Below the pieces are notes generated by a model. That model was not told where the DNA came from. It did not search any database and saw nothing but the letters and a program-made list of their open reading frames with translations. From the NCBI GenBank assembly GCA_017515325.1, contig JAFWGA010000019.1, positions 123,362-187,361 on the forward strand: 64,000 bases of DNA. The letters are read 5' to 3'. Below, piece by piece: positions 1 to 8,597 of this stretch. Positions within the stretch are counted from its first letter, which is position 1; every line of letters begins with the position of its first letter. The position numbers and the translations under genes are program-made. Origin of the DNA: Blautia sp. Lineage in GTDB: Bacteria > Bacillota > Clostridia > Lachnospirales > Lachnospiraceae.

Positions 1-30
1 GCGCACTCCCCAGTAGGAGGTTGATTTTTC

Positions 31-801
31 ATGGCACATGTGATCGCCGTTGCCGGGAAGGGCGGCGTGGGAAAAACTACTCTTTGCGGAATGTTGATCC
101 AGTATCTGTGCGAGCTGGGAAAAGGACCTATCCTTGCGGTGGATGCCGATGCAAACGCAAATCTGAATGAAGTCCTTGGGGTAGAGGTTCAGACCACCTT
201 GGGGGATGTCAGAGAAGAGATCGCCAGGGCTGAAATGGCAAAGGAAAATCCGATTCCTGCCGGCATGTCGAAGGCGGATTATGCCGAGATGCGTTTTGAA
301 GACGCTCTGACGGAGGAGGATGATTTTGATCTCCTTGTTATGGGACGGACCCAGGGAAAAGGCTGTTACTGCTTTGTCAATGGCCTTCTTCAGAATCAGC
401 TGGCAAAGTACCAGAACAATTATCCATATATTGTTGTGGACAATGAAGCCGGGATGGAGCATATCAGCAGAGGAGTTCTGCCTTCCATGCAGACGGCGAT
501 CCTGGTCAGTGACTGTTCCCGCCGTGGAATACAGGCTGTGGGGCGTATCGCTGAGCTGATCAAGGAATGCGATATGCATCCGGACATGGTGGGTCTTATC
601 GTAAACAGAGCCCCCGGCGGAAGATTAAACGAAGGCATTCTGGAGGAGATACAGATTCAGGGGCTTAACCTGCTGGGGGTGGTTCCTCAGGACGAGTCGG
701 TATACGAGTACGATTGCAGCGGAAAGCCCACATCAAAACTTCCTGCAGACAATCCGGTGAAACAGGCATTAAGGACTATTGTGGATAAAATGAATCTGTA
801 A
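31..801 (+). CDS. cooC: CooC-type nickel-insertion ATPase (first copy)
   Basis: SIMIBI-class ATPase of the CooC/AcsF group, which loads nickel into CO dehydrogenase or acetyl-CoA synthase. The 256-residue protein has a deviant Walker A motif, GKGGVGKT, at residues 9-16, so the signature lysine K10 is present. It has a CxC pair (C112, C114) in GCYC, the metal-binding motif of CooC dimers, and a switch-like VVDNEAGMEH segment near residue 136. An AGGAGG ribosome binding site at 16-21 precedes the ATG. It is the first gene seen of the acetyl-CoA pathway cluster and lies 347 bp before the CODH gene. A second, clearly different paralogue follows CODH. Which paralogue serves CODH and which serves ACS cannot be told from sequence. 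Confidence 0.93.
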   Translation: MAHVIAVAGKGGVGKTTLCGMLIQYLCELGKGPILAVDADANANLNEVLGVEVQTTLGDVREEIARAEMAKENPIPAGMSKADYAEMRFEDALTEEDDFDLLVMGRTQGKGCYCFVNGLLQNQLAKYQNNYPYIVVDNEAGMEHISRGVLPSMQTAILVSDCSRRGIQAVGRIAELIKECDMHPDMVGLIVNRAPGGRLNEGILEEIQIQGLNLLGVVPQDESVYEYDCSGKPTSKLPADNPVKQALRTIVDKMNL

Positions 802-1148
802 GTACAATGGCGGCATCATGATTCGGCAGGCAGCGGCTGAGAACAGATGACCGGGCTGGCTGCCTGTTGGCCGCTGTATTCTGCCGTCATTGCATGAATG
901 ACAGAAATGTAAGGATACGCTCAGCCGGATCAGGCGGAGGCTGGCCGGATCTTTATATATATCAGACCGTGTTGCTGCGGATGTTCCCTGACGGGGGCAG
1001 CGGTCTGCAAAAGGGCGGAGAATGAAGGCATACCTTTGTCCTGCCCTGGCAAGCATAGATATAGACGAGCGGTATTTGTTCAGTCATCCTGCATGAAGCA
1101 GCGAAAAAGTATGGCTGAACGGTTACCAGGTGTGTAAGGAGGACAAGA
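802..1148. other. Structured non-coding gap between cooC and acsA
   Basis: This 347-bp gap has no convincing gene but several inverted repeats. An outer pair lies at 808-816/882-890 (9 bp, one mismatch) and encloses a perfect 8-bp pair CAGGCAGC/GCTGCCTG at 827-834/859-866. A direct repeat GCCGGATC follows near 924-950. The last part reads TGAACGGTTACCAGG before the acsA ribosome binding site; a similar TGGCNGAACGGTTAC string precedes the Asp23 gene near 30620. It could be a processed intercistronic leader or a relic of dispersed repeats. Confidence 0.5.
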
Positions 1149-3041
1149 ATGAGTGAATTTACGTTAACGACTGTAGAAGAGTTTGAGGCGGCTACCAACC
1201 GGCTCCTCGAGACAGGCGCGAAGGTCGGCGCGGACAGCTGGCAGATGCGTGTCAAGAATCAGACACCCCACTGCAAATTCGGTGAGAATGGTGTATGCTG
1301 CCGTATCTGTTCCATGGGTCCCTGCCGTATCACCCCGAAGGCTCCGAGAGGAATCTGCGGATGTGACGCTCATGGTATAGTAGGTAGAAACTTCCTTCGT
1401 TTTGTGGCCGGCGGCGCTGCCACCCATTCTGATCATGGCCGTGAGATCTGCAATACACTGGGTCACACCGAGGCAGGCGGAACCTATCAGGTCAAGGATC
1501 CCGCCAAGCTGATCCGTATTGCCAAGGAATGGGGCGTGGAGACAGAAGGCAAGGACATCTACGATCTGGCTCATGAGATGAGTGAGATCGCTCTGTCAGA
1601 ATATGGAAAGAACCATGGCATTTCCCGCTGGCTTTCCCGTGCTCCCGAGCATACCAGGGAAATCTGGCACAGAGAAGGAATCGAGCCCCGCGCCATTGAC
1701 CGTGAGGTATCCTGCGCCATGCATATGACCCATATGGGCAATTCCTGCAAGCCGGAGGCGCTGATTCGCCAGTCACTGAGAAACGGCCTTTCCGACGGCT
1801 GGGGAGGCTCCATGTGCGGTACGGAATTCTCTGATGTTCTCTTTGGCACCCCCAAGGAGATTCAGACAGAAGCCAATCTTGGCGTTATGGTAGAGGAGAA
1901 CGTCAATATCGTCGTTCATGGTCATGATCCGAGTCTTTCCGAGATTATCTGCGACCTGGCCGACAGCAAGGAAATGCAGGATTATGCCAAGACGTTCGGA
2001 GCCAAGGGCATTACTGTTTCCGGTGTCTGCTGTACCTCCAATGAGGTAGCCATGAGACGCGGTATACCCATGGCCGGAAATTTCCTGCAGCAGGAAAATG
2101 TGGTTCTGACCGGTGCATGTGAAGCGATTGTCGTTGATGTGCAGTGCATCTTCCCGGCACTTGGACCTCTTTCCAAATGCTTCCATACCAAGTTCATCAC
2201 CACTTCTCCCATCTGCCAGATGCCGGATTCAGAATTCATTGAGTTTGATACTGGATCTGCCGCCGAAAAAGCGAAGAAAATTGTCATGCTGGCCTGCGAG
2301 AACTTCCAGAACAGAAAGAAAGAGCTGGTTTACATTCCGCAGATGAAGCATAAGGCATGGGTCGGTTATTCGGTTGAGGAGATTGTCCACAAGCTTGACG
2401 GTGTAACAAACAGCCAGGTAGATACCACAGGCTCCACCCGTCCTCTGCTCGAGTGCGTGACCTCCGGTGTTCTTCGCGGAGCGGTCGCCATGGTTGGCTG
2501 CAACAATCCCAAGGTACGTCCGGACACGGCTCATATCGAGATGATGAAGAAGCTGATCGCCAAGGATATCATCATTATTGCCTCAGGATGTTCTGCGCAG
2601 GCCGCTGCCAAGGCAGGCCTTATGGACAAGGCAGCCAAGGATCTTTGCGGTGCCGGCCTGAAGAGGGTCTGCGAGCTTGCTGATATTCCTCCGGTTCTTC
2701 ATATGGGCTCCTGTGTGGATATCAGCCGTATGATGATCCTGGCGGCGGAGCTGTCCAAGGATTCCGGTCTGGCTATATCCCAGCTTCCTGTTGTGGGCTG
2801 TGCCCCTGAGTGGATGTCCGAGAAAGCCGTTTCCATCGGTAACTATGTCGTGGCTACCGGTCTGGACACCTTCCTTGGCGTTGTTCCCTACTGCGCCGGT
2901 TCTGACCAGGTTGCAGGTCTGCTTACCGACGGCATCCGTGACTGGGTTGAGGCAGCCTACACGGTTGAGACAGACATTGACAAGCTTTGCGAGCTGATGA
3001 TCGAAAGAATCGAGCAGAAGAGAGCAGCTCTGGGTATCTGA
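1149..3041 (+). CDS. acsA: Anaerobic carbon monoxide dehydrogenase catalytic subunit
   Basis: Ni-Fe CO dehydrogenase of the CooS/AcsA family, 630 residues, the usual length. It interconverts CO2 and CO at the C-cluster and passes CO to acetyl-CoA synthase. The N-terminus has the expected cysteine array: C42 and C50 for the intersubunit D-cluster, then C51, C54, C59 and C70 or C72 for the B-cluster. The VVHGHDPSLSE segment carries the histidine near the C-cluster, and further conserved cysteines occur in the GVCCTSNE, VGCNNPK and SGCSAQ segments. The start is set by AAGGAGG at 1137-1143. It is followed 20 bp later by cooC2, then acsB, so it should work as the AcsA half of a CODH/ACS complex rather than a free-standing CooS. 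Confidence 0.97.
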   Translation: MSEFTLTTVEEFEAATNRLLETGAKVGADSWQMRVKNQTPHCKFGENGVCCRICSMGPCRITPKAPRGICGCDAHGIVGRNFLRFVAGGAATHSDHGREICNTLGHTEAGGTYQVKDPAKLIRIAKEWGVETEGKDIYDLAHEMSEIALSEYGKNHGISRWLSRAPEHTREIWHREGIEPRAIDREVSCAMHMTHMGNSCKPEALIRQSLRNGLSDGWGGSMCGTEFSDVLFGTPKEIQTEANLGVMVEENVNIVVHGHDPSLSEIICDLADSKEMQDYAKTFGAKGITVSGVCCTSNEVAMRRGIPMAGNFLQQENVVLTGACEAIVVDVQCIFPALGPLSKCFHTKFITTSPICQMPDSEFIEFDTGSAAEKAKKIVMLACENFQNRKKELVYIPQMKHKAWVGYSVEEIVHKLDGVTNSQVDTTGSTRPLLECVTSGVLRGAVAMVGCNNPKVRPDTAHIEMMKKLIAKDIIIIASGCSAQAAAKAGLMDKAAKDLCGAGLKRVCELADIPPVLHMGSCVDISRMMILAAELSKDSGLAISQLPVVGCAPEWMSEKAVSIGNYVVATGLDTFLGVVPYCAGSDQVAGLLTDGIRDWVEAAYTVETDIDKLCELMIERIEQKRAALGI

Positions 3042-3061
3042 TCATCGAAGGTGCATAGATC

Positions 3062-3832
3062 ATGAAAATAGCAGTGACGGGCAAGGGCGGCGTGGGAAAG
3101 ACAACATTTGCTGCCACTCTTGCCAGATTATATGCCGATGAAGGCCGCAAGGTGCTGGCGGCGGATGTGGATCCGGATGCAAATCTTGGCCTGGCTCTTG
3201 GCTTTGACGAAGAAATCCTGGATTCTATTGTTCCCATTGCCAGGCTGCGCAAGCTGGTGGAAGAGAGGACAGGCGCCAATGACCAGAACCAGTTTTATAA
3301 GCTGAACCCCAAGGTGGATGACATTCCTGACGCTTATGGCAAGGAATGCAACGGAGTAAAGCTTTTGGTTCTGGGGACGATTGAGACTGGCGGAGCCGGC
3401 TGTGTCTGTCCTGAGCACGTCATGCTGAAAAGGATCATCCGCAGCCTGGTTCTTAACCGCGAGGATGTGGTCATACTGGATATGGAAGCCGGCCTGGAGC
3501 ATCTGGGCAGAGGAACGACAGAGGGCGTTGACGCTTTCATTGTCGTCATCGAGCCGGGGGCCAGGAGTGTTCAGACATACAAAAATGTCAAGCGCCTTGC
3601 CCAGGACCTGGGAGTGAATCAGGTGAAGGTGGTGGCCAACAAGATCCGTTCCGAAGAGGATGAGGCTTTTATCCGTGGGAAGATTCCCCAGGAGGATCTG
3701 CTGGGGATGATCCATTACAATACAGATGTCATGGACGCTGACAGACAGGGAAAATCACCCTATGATTTCAGCCCTGCCGTAAAAGAGGAGATCCGCGGCA
3801 TCAAGGCGATCATTGATTCCTATAAAAAATAA
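3062..3832 (+). CDS. cooC: CooC-type nickel-insertion ATPase (second copy)
   Basis: Second CooC-family ATPase, also 256 residues. The P-loop GKGGVGKT is at residues 7-14, the CxC metal site is C114/C116 in GCVCPEH, and LDMEAGLEHLGRG matches the family signature after the second Walker strand. It begins 20 bp after acsA and ends 121 bp before acsB, so it sits between the two nickel enzymes of the pathway. In other acetogens one CooC is linked to AcsA and another (AcsF) helps mature AcsB. Position does not settle which this is. It differs widely from the first copy, so the pair is not a recent duplication. Confidence 0.94.
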   Translation: MKIAVTGKGGVGKTTFAATLARLYADEGRKVLAADVDPDANLGLALGFDEEILDSIVPIARLRKLVEERTGANDQNQFYKLNPKVDDIPDAYGKECNGVKLLVLGTIETGGAGCVCPEHVMLKRIIRSLVLNREDVVILDMEAGLEHLGRGTTEGVDAFIVVIEPGARSVQTYKNVKRLAQDLGVNQVKVVANKIRSEEDEAFIRGKIPQEDLLGMIHYNTDVMDADRQGKSPYDFSPAVKEEIRGIKAIIDSYKK

Positions 3833-3835
3833 AGT

Positions 3836-3870
3836 ATGCGCACGAATTTACTGCAGAATCATGCCGTTTT
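3836..3870 (+). repeat. Family-2 inverted-repeat element, acsB leader
   Basis: Contains the core CACGAATTTAC (3841-3851) and the longer pattern ATGCGCACGAATTT-CTG--GAATC-TGCCG shared with the copy at 25202-25235. Its left arm also pairs with GTAAATTCGGCGC at 3876-3888, giving a strong hairpin across 3838-3888. Confidence 0.7.
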
Positions 3871-3883
3871 GCGGTGTAAATTC

Positions 3884-3924
3884 GGCGCTGGAAACGAATC
3901 AAAACCAACTGTTTTGTCCGTTTC
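3884..3924 (+). repeat. Family-1 palindromic element, acsB leader
   Basis: Shares GGCGC-G-AAACGAATCA-AAC with the copy before glyA. The hairpin arms are GAAACG/CGTTTC and AAAAC/GTTTT. It ends 16 bp before the acsB AGGAGG, so it would lie in the translation-initiation leader. Confidence 0.75.
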
Positions 3925-3953
3925 TGAATCTGTGATATACAGGAGGTATTACA

Positions 3954-6083
3954 GTGACATTATTTGATAGAGTATTTAGCGGAAACGATGCGGTTTATGG
4001 CCTGACAGAGGGCGCGATCAACGATGCGATCAGCAAGTATGGTGAGGACAAGGCAGTAAGCTTTCCGGATACCGCCTATAGTCTTCCCTGCTATTATTCC
4101 GTAACCGGCACAAAGGTTACCACCCTTAAGGAGCTCAAGGACGCCCTTGGTGTTGTTAAGTCCCTGATGACAAGGGATCATCAGCTGAACGATGCTTTCA
4201 TGTCCGGTGTGGCCACAGCCCTCTGCGCTGAGTTCATTGAGGTTCTCAAATATATTGACGGCCAGGTTCCCTATGAATTGCCGATCTATGGTCATCTCGC
4301 TGATGCCGTGATCCGTGAGCTGGGCGTTCCGCTTGTTACTGGAGATATCCCGGGTGTTGCCGTTATCCTTGGCTCTGCTCCCAGTGTTGAGGATGCTGTC
4401 GCTCTGGTCAAGAGCTATCAGGCGCAGGGCATTCTGGTTACTCTTGTCGGCGGAGTGATTGACCAGGTTATGGAAGCCGGTATGAATACCGGGGCCAATG
4501 TCCGTGTCATCCCCTTGGGCAAGGACGTGACAGCGGTGATCCATGTAGTCTCTGTCGCTCTGCGTGCCGCCCTTATTTTCGGAAATGTGAAGCCGGGCGA
4601 TGCTGCCACCTTGATGGATTATACCATGAAGCGTGTTCCTGCTTTCGTCAATGCCTTCAAGCCTCTTGATGATGTGATTGTTGCCTGTGGCGCCGGCGCT
4701 ATTGCCCTCGGCTTCCCGGTTATCACCAATGAGACAGAGAATATCTTCCGTGTTCCGAAGAGCCTGATCGTACAGGAGGATGTTTCCAAGTTTAACGCGA
4801 CATCTCTGGAAGCCCGCGACATCAAGATCAAGATCACGAACGTAGATATCCCGGTGGCTTTCGCTTCCGCCTTCGAAGGTGAGATCATCCGCCGTAAGGA
4901 TATGCAGGTTGAGTTTGACGGCTCCCGTGTCGACTGCGCAGAGCTGGTTCATACTGTCGATGCTTCTGAAATCGAAGATCACAAGATCACCCTCATCGGA
5001 CCGGATCTGGATGAAATGGCTGACGGCAGCAAGAACAGCATCGCCTATGTGGTAAAGGTTGCCGGCAAGAAGATGCAGCCTGACTTTGAGCCGGTTATCG
5101 AGCGTAAATTCCACAATTACATCAACTGCATTGAAGGTGTGTATCATACCGGCCAGCGTGATATGCAGAGGATCCGTGTCAGCCATGCCGCTTTCAACGC
5201 AGGTTTCCGTGCCAAACATATCGGCGAGGTTCTCTATACTCAGGTGAAGAATGAATTTGACGCTGTGGTTGACAAGTGCGAGGTCGTGATCTATACCGAT
5301 CCGGCTGAATGTACCAGGATCCGCCATGAGGTCGCTATCCCGATCTTCAATAAGCGCGATGACCGTCTGGCCAACCTGACCGATGAGTCCGTCGAGGTAT
5401 ACTACAGCTGTATCCTCTGCCAGGCCTTCTCCCCCAGCCATGTCTGTGTTGTTACACCGGAGAGACTTGGCCTTTGCGGCGCTGTGTCATGGCTGGATGC
5501 CAAGGCTACCAATGAGCTTGATCCCACCGGTCCCTGCCAGGTTATTACCAAGGAACGTCCCATCGATGAGAATCTGGGCTCCTATGAAGACGTTGACGAG
5601 GCTGTCAAAAAGTTCTCCCAGGGTGCTCTGGAGCATGTTACCCTCTATTCCATCATGCAGGATCCTATGACCTCCTGTGGCTGTTTCGAGTGCATCTGCG
5701 GCATCGAGCCTTTCTCCAACGGTGTTGTCATCGCCAACCGTGAATATGCAGGCATGACGCCTCTTGGAATGACCTTCCCGGAGATGGCTTCTATGACCGG
5801 TGGTGGTGTTCAGACTCCTGGCTTCATGGGCCACGGCAAGCACTTCATTGCTTCCAAGAAGTTCATGAAGGCCGAAGGTGGTGTTGAGCGTATCGTATGG
5901 ATGCCAAAGGAGCTGAAGGAGACCGTTGCGGAGCGTCTGAACAAAACAGCCAAGGACCTTTACGGAATCGATAACTTTACGGATATGATCGGTGACGAAA
6001 CCATTGCTACCGATCCTGAGGAGCTGGTAGGCTTCCTCACCGAAAAAGGTCATCCGGCTCTTGGACTTGACCCGATGATGTAA
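3954..6083 (+). CDS. acsB: Acetyl-CoA synthase (CODH/ACS beta subunit)
   Basis: Joins CO, a methyl group from the corrinoid protein and CoA into acetyl-CoA at the Ni-Ni-[4Fe-4S] A-cluster. All A-cluster ligands are present. C486, C489, C498 and C508 have the spacing of the Moorella cysteines 506/509/518/528, and C575-G-C577 forms the CGC tripeptide that holds the distal nickel. The protein has 709 residues, the full bacterial form with an N-terminal CODH-docking domain rather than the short archaeal form. The start codon is GTG, chosen because AGGAGG at 3941-3946 is correctly spaced. Two short palindromic repeats occupy the 121-bp leader between cooC2 and this gene. Confidence 0.98.
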   Translation: MTLFDRVFSGNDAVYGLTEGAINDAISKYGEDKAVSFPDTAYSLPCYYSVTGTKVTTLKELKDALGVVKSLMTRDHQLNDAFMSGVATALCAEFIEVLKYIDGQVPYELPIYGHLADAVIRELGVPLVTGDIPGVAVILGSAPSVEDAVALVKSYQAQGILVTLVGGVIDQVMEAGMNTGANVRVIPLGKDVTAVIHVVSVALRAALIFGNVKPGDAATLMDYTMKRVPAFVNAFKPLDDVIVACGAGAIALGFPVITNETENIFRVPKSLIVQEDVSKFNATSLEARDIKIKITNVDIPVAFASAFEGEIIRRKDMQVEFDGSRVDCAELVHTVDASEIEDHKITLIGPDLDEMADGSKNSIAYVVKVAGKKMQPDFEPVIERKFHNYINCIEGVYHTGQRDMQRIRVSHAAFNAGFRAKHIGEVLYTQVKNEFDAVVDKCEVVIYTDPAECTRIRHEVAIPIFNKRDDRLANLTDESVEVYYSCILCQAFSPSHVCVVTPERLGLCGAVSWLDAKATNELDPTGPCQVITKERPIDENLGSYEDVDEAVKKFSQGALEHVTLYSIMQDPMTSCGCFECICGIEPFSNGVVIANREYAGMTPLGMTFPEMASMTGGGVQTPGFMGHGKHFIASKKFMKAEGGVERIVWMPKELKETVAERLNKTAKDLYGIDNFTDMIGDETIATDPEELVGFLTEKGHPALGLDPMM

Positions 6084-6117
6084 ATAGGATGAGAGACCCA
6101 ATTCTTTGATTAAATTC

Positions 6118-6146
6118 TTGTCAATCAGATGATTTTCTTGTATACT
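6118..6146 (+). promoter_or_regulatory. Promoter inside the acs cluster, before acsD
   Basis: TTGTCA at 6118-6123 and TATACT at 6141-6146 with exactly 17 bp between. It would allow acsDCE to be transcribed apart from acsA/acsB. Confidence 0.65.
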
Positions 6147-6148
6147 GT

Positions 6149-6187
6149 GCATGGTTGAGCAGCAAACCGAATGCTGCGCAGCCATGC
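6149..6187 (+). promoter_or_regulatory. Leader hairpin upstream of acsD
   Basis: Arms 6149-6164 and 6172-6187 pair at 14 of 16 positions with a 7-nt loop (aaccgaa), starting just after the -10 box at 6141-6146. A T-rich stretch follows at 6197-6212, but not directly at the stem, so it is not a standard terminator. It may be an RNA-stabilising or regulatory 5' hairpin. Confidence 0.5.
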
Positions 6188-6229
6188 ATGGATGCTTATT
6201 GTTTTTTGTTTTAAGGAGGCTATTCAGAG

Positions 6230-7171
6230 ATGCCGTTTAATCAGAAACCACAGAAATTCAATGCAAAGATCAACACCGTCAAGATTGGTACCGGAGACAA
6301 AGCAATCGAGATCGGTGGAGAATCTTCTTTTCCCTTCTATTCCTTTGACGCCCCTGTGCCAGTAACACAGAAGGTCGGGATCGAAATCACAGATGGCGGT
6401 CTTGAAGCCATGCCGGAATGCATCCGTGCTTATTATGATGGAGCATCCTCCATGGGCGATATCGCCAGAAAAGCAGCTTCATTTGAGGGCGTAGATTTCC
6501 TTGCTCTTCTTTTGGATGGCGGAGATCCGAACGGAGCAAACAAATCTACCGAGGAGCTGATTGCCATTGTCAAAGAGGTGGCAGAGGCTGTTGATCTTCC
6601 CCTCGTAGTGGAAGGCTGCAAGAATGTGGAAAAGGATGCAGAGCTTCTTCCGAAGGTGGCAGAGGCCCTTCAGGGCAGGAATGTCCTTGTCATGTCAGAA
6701 AAGGAAGAGAATTACAAGGCAATCGGCGCGGCTGCAGGTCTTGCCTATGATCAGATCGTCGGCGCTGAGTCTGCCGTTGATATCAACCTTGCCAAGCAGC
6801 TGAATGTCATCACTACCCAGTTGGGTGTCAATGGCGCTAAGGTCGTTATGAATGTCGGTACGGCTGCTGTCGGCTATGGTTATGAATACGTTGTTTCTAC
6901 CATGGACCGTATTAAAGGCGCTGCCCTTGGACAGAACGACAACATGCTTCAGATGCCCATCATTACCCCGGTCGCTTCTGAGACCTGGGGCGTAAAGGAA
7001 GCCAGTGCCTCAGAGGCTGATATGCCGGAATGGGGTCCTGTCGAAGAGCGTGGCATTGATATGGAAGTTTCTACTGCCGCAGCAGATCTTGCAGCAGGCT
7101 CTGATGCTGTCATCCTCAGACATCCCAAGTCTGTCGAGACGATTTCCAGATTGATCCAGGCACTTGCGTGA
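6230..7171 (+). CDS. acsD: Corrinoid iron-sulfur protein small subunit
   Basis: Delta (small) subunit of the corrinoid iron-sulfur protein, 313 residues, a TIM-barrel protein. With AcsC it carries the cobalamin that shuttles the methyl group from methyl-THF to acetyl-CoA synthase. The family N-terminus (FNAKINTVKIG followed by a glycine-rich strand) and the barrel segments FLALLLDGGDPNG and PLVVEGCKN are recognisable. The start is fixed by AAGGAGG at 6213-6219. It is 18 bp before acsC, and the two should be translated together to give the heterodimer. A promoter and a hairpin lie in the 146-bp gap upstream. Confidence 0.96.
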   Translation: MPFNQKPQKFNAKINTVKIGTGDKAIEIGGESSFPFYSFDAPVPVTQKVGIEITDGGLEAMPECIRAYYDGASSMGDIARKAASFEGVDFLALLLDGGDPNGANKSTEELIAIVKEVAEAVDLPLVVEGCKNVEKDAELLPKVAEALQGRNVLVMSEKEENYKAIGAAAGLAYDQIVGAESAVDINLAKQLNVITTQLGVNGAKVVMNVGTAAVGYGYEYVVSTMDRIKGAALGQNDNMLQMPIITPVASETWGVKEASASEADMPEWGPVEERGIDMEVSTAAADLAAGSDAVILRHPKSVETISRLIQALA

Positions 7172-7189
7172 CGATAGGAGGAAGAAGCA

Positions 7190-8530
7190 ATGGCATTAAC
7201 TGGTATTCAGATTTTTAAATTAACCCCAAAAAAGAACTGTAAAGAGTGCGGATGCCCGACTTGTATGGCTTTCTCCATGAAGGTAGCATCCGGCGCCTTG
7301 AAGATTGAGCAGTGCCCCCATATGTCAGAGGATGCAATCGCCCAGCTTTCTGAGGCAACGGCTCCCCCGATGAAGACGATTAAGATCGGCTGTGGTGATG
7401 GGGAATTCACCCTTGGCGGTGAGACCGTTCTTTTCCGTCATGAAAAGACCTTCGTCAGCAAGCCTCGCTATGCTGTCAGCCTTTGCACCGGTATGGACGA
7501 GGCGACGGTAGACGCCAAGCTGGCTGAGATTCCTAAAGTAGATTATGAGCGTATCGGTGAGAGAATGTATGCCGAGCTCGTCTATGTCAACTGCATGGAG
7601 AATTCCGATGCGGATACCTATGCTGCCCTGGTAAAGAAGGCCGCCGGTCTTGGACGCACTCTTATCCTGGGTGTTTCCGACCCGGATAAGGCAAAGGCAG
7701 CCCTGGCTGTATGCAAGGATGCCAAGCCTGTACTAAACGGGGCGAATGCGTCCAACTATGAGGCTATGAACGCCATAGCCAAGGAAGCCGGCGTCGTTCT
7801 GGGTGTTTCCGGCAAGGATCTCAACGAAATCTACGACACTGTCGCTGCCCTGGAGAAGGCCGGAAACAAGAACCTCATCATCGACGTTACCGGAGAAGAT
7901 ATCAAGTCCACCTTTGCAAATGCTGTACTTGTCCGCCGCGCTGCCATCAAGGATCAGGACAGGACCTTCGGTTATCCCTCTATCGTAAACCTGGTAAAGC
8001 TGGCTAAGGGCGACTATCAGTTACAGGTTGCTCTTGCTTCCATCTTCACCATGAAGTATGGCTCGATCATCGTGATGCAGCAGATGACCTATGCGGAAGC
8101 TCTTCCGCTCTATGGTCTGCGCCAGAACGTCTATACCGATCCGCAGAAACCCATGAAGGTAGAACCGGGTATCTATAAGCTGAACGGTGCAGATGAGAAT
8201 TCCCTTGTTGTCACCACCGTTGACTTTGCCCTTACTTATTTCGTTGTCAATGGTGAACTGGAGCGGTCCGGCGTTCCGATCAACTTTGTCATTAACGATG
8301 CCGGTGGACTTTCTGTTCTGACCAGCTGGGCTGCCGGCAAATTCTCAGGTACCAGCATTTCTACCTTTATTAAGGAGAACGTAGAGCCCAAGGTTTCCTG
8401 CCGCAAACTTGTCATTCCTGGCAAGGTTGCCGTCCTCAAGGGTGACCTGGAAGCCAAGCTGCCTGGCTGGGAGATCATCGTTGGACCAAGAGAAGCGGTT
8501 CAGCTGGTGAAATTCCTTAAAAGTATGTAA
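7190..8530 (+). CDS. acsC: Corrinoid iron-sulfur protein large subunit
   Basis: Gamma (large) subunit of the corrinoid iron-sulfur protein, 446 residues. The N-terminal domain has the low-potential [4Fe-4S] ligands C17, C20, C25 and C42, at the same numbering as the Moorella protein. This cluster reductively reactivates oxidised cobalamin. A TIM barrel follows, and the C-terminal ~120 residues form the corrinoid-binding domain (segments FVINDAGGLSVLTSWAAGKF and KLVIPGKVAVLKG). It overlaps no neighbour, starts at an AGGAGG-preceded ATG, and is followed after 67 bp by acsE. Confidence 0.97.
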   Translation: MALTGIQIFKLTPKKNCKECGCPTCMAFSMKVASGALKIEQCPHMSEDAIAQLSEATAPPMKTIKIGCGDGEFTLGGETVLFRHEKTFVSKPRYAVSLCTGMDEATVDAKLAEIPKVDYERIGERMYAELVYVNCMENSDADTYAALVKKAAGLGRTLILGVSDPDKAKAALAVCKDAKPVLNGANASNYEAMNAIAKEAGVVLGVSGKDLNEIYDTVAALEKAGNKNLIIDVTGEDIKSTFANAVLVRRAAIKDQDRTFGYPSIVNLVKLAKGDYQLQVALASIFTMKYGSIIVMQQMTYAEALPLYGLRQNVYTDPQKPMKVEPGIYKLNGADENSLVVTTVDFALTYFVVNGELERSGVPINFVINDAGGLSVLTSWAAGKFSGTSISTFIKENVEPKVSCRKLVIPGKVAVLKGDLEAKLPGWEIIVGPREAVQLVKFLKSM

Positions 8531-8532
8531 TT

Positions 8533-8565
8533 CGGAATCAAAATGCAGGCATTTGGACCGTTTAC
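8533..8565 (+). repeat. Family-1 palindromic element, acsE leader
   Basis: Positions 8535-8554 are identical over 20 bp to 53419-53438 in front of the sortase gene. The core is CAAAATGC-AG-GCATTTG, and CGTTTAC follows. It lies in the short acsC-acsE gap, 19 bp before the acsE ribosome binding site. Confidence 0.8.
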
Positions 8566-8597
8566 TATAAAAATTGCGCTATGGGAGGAGAAACAGT

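Noticed and set aside
3960-5441. A 493-codon open frame on the minus strand, opposite acsB
   Set aside because: It lies wholly within acsB, has no ribosome binding site, and its translation has no recognisable domain. Long antisense frames arise from the codon bias of strongly expressed genes.
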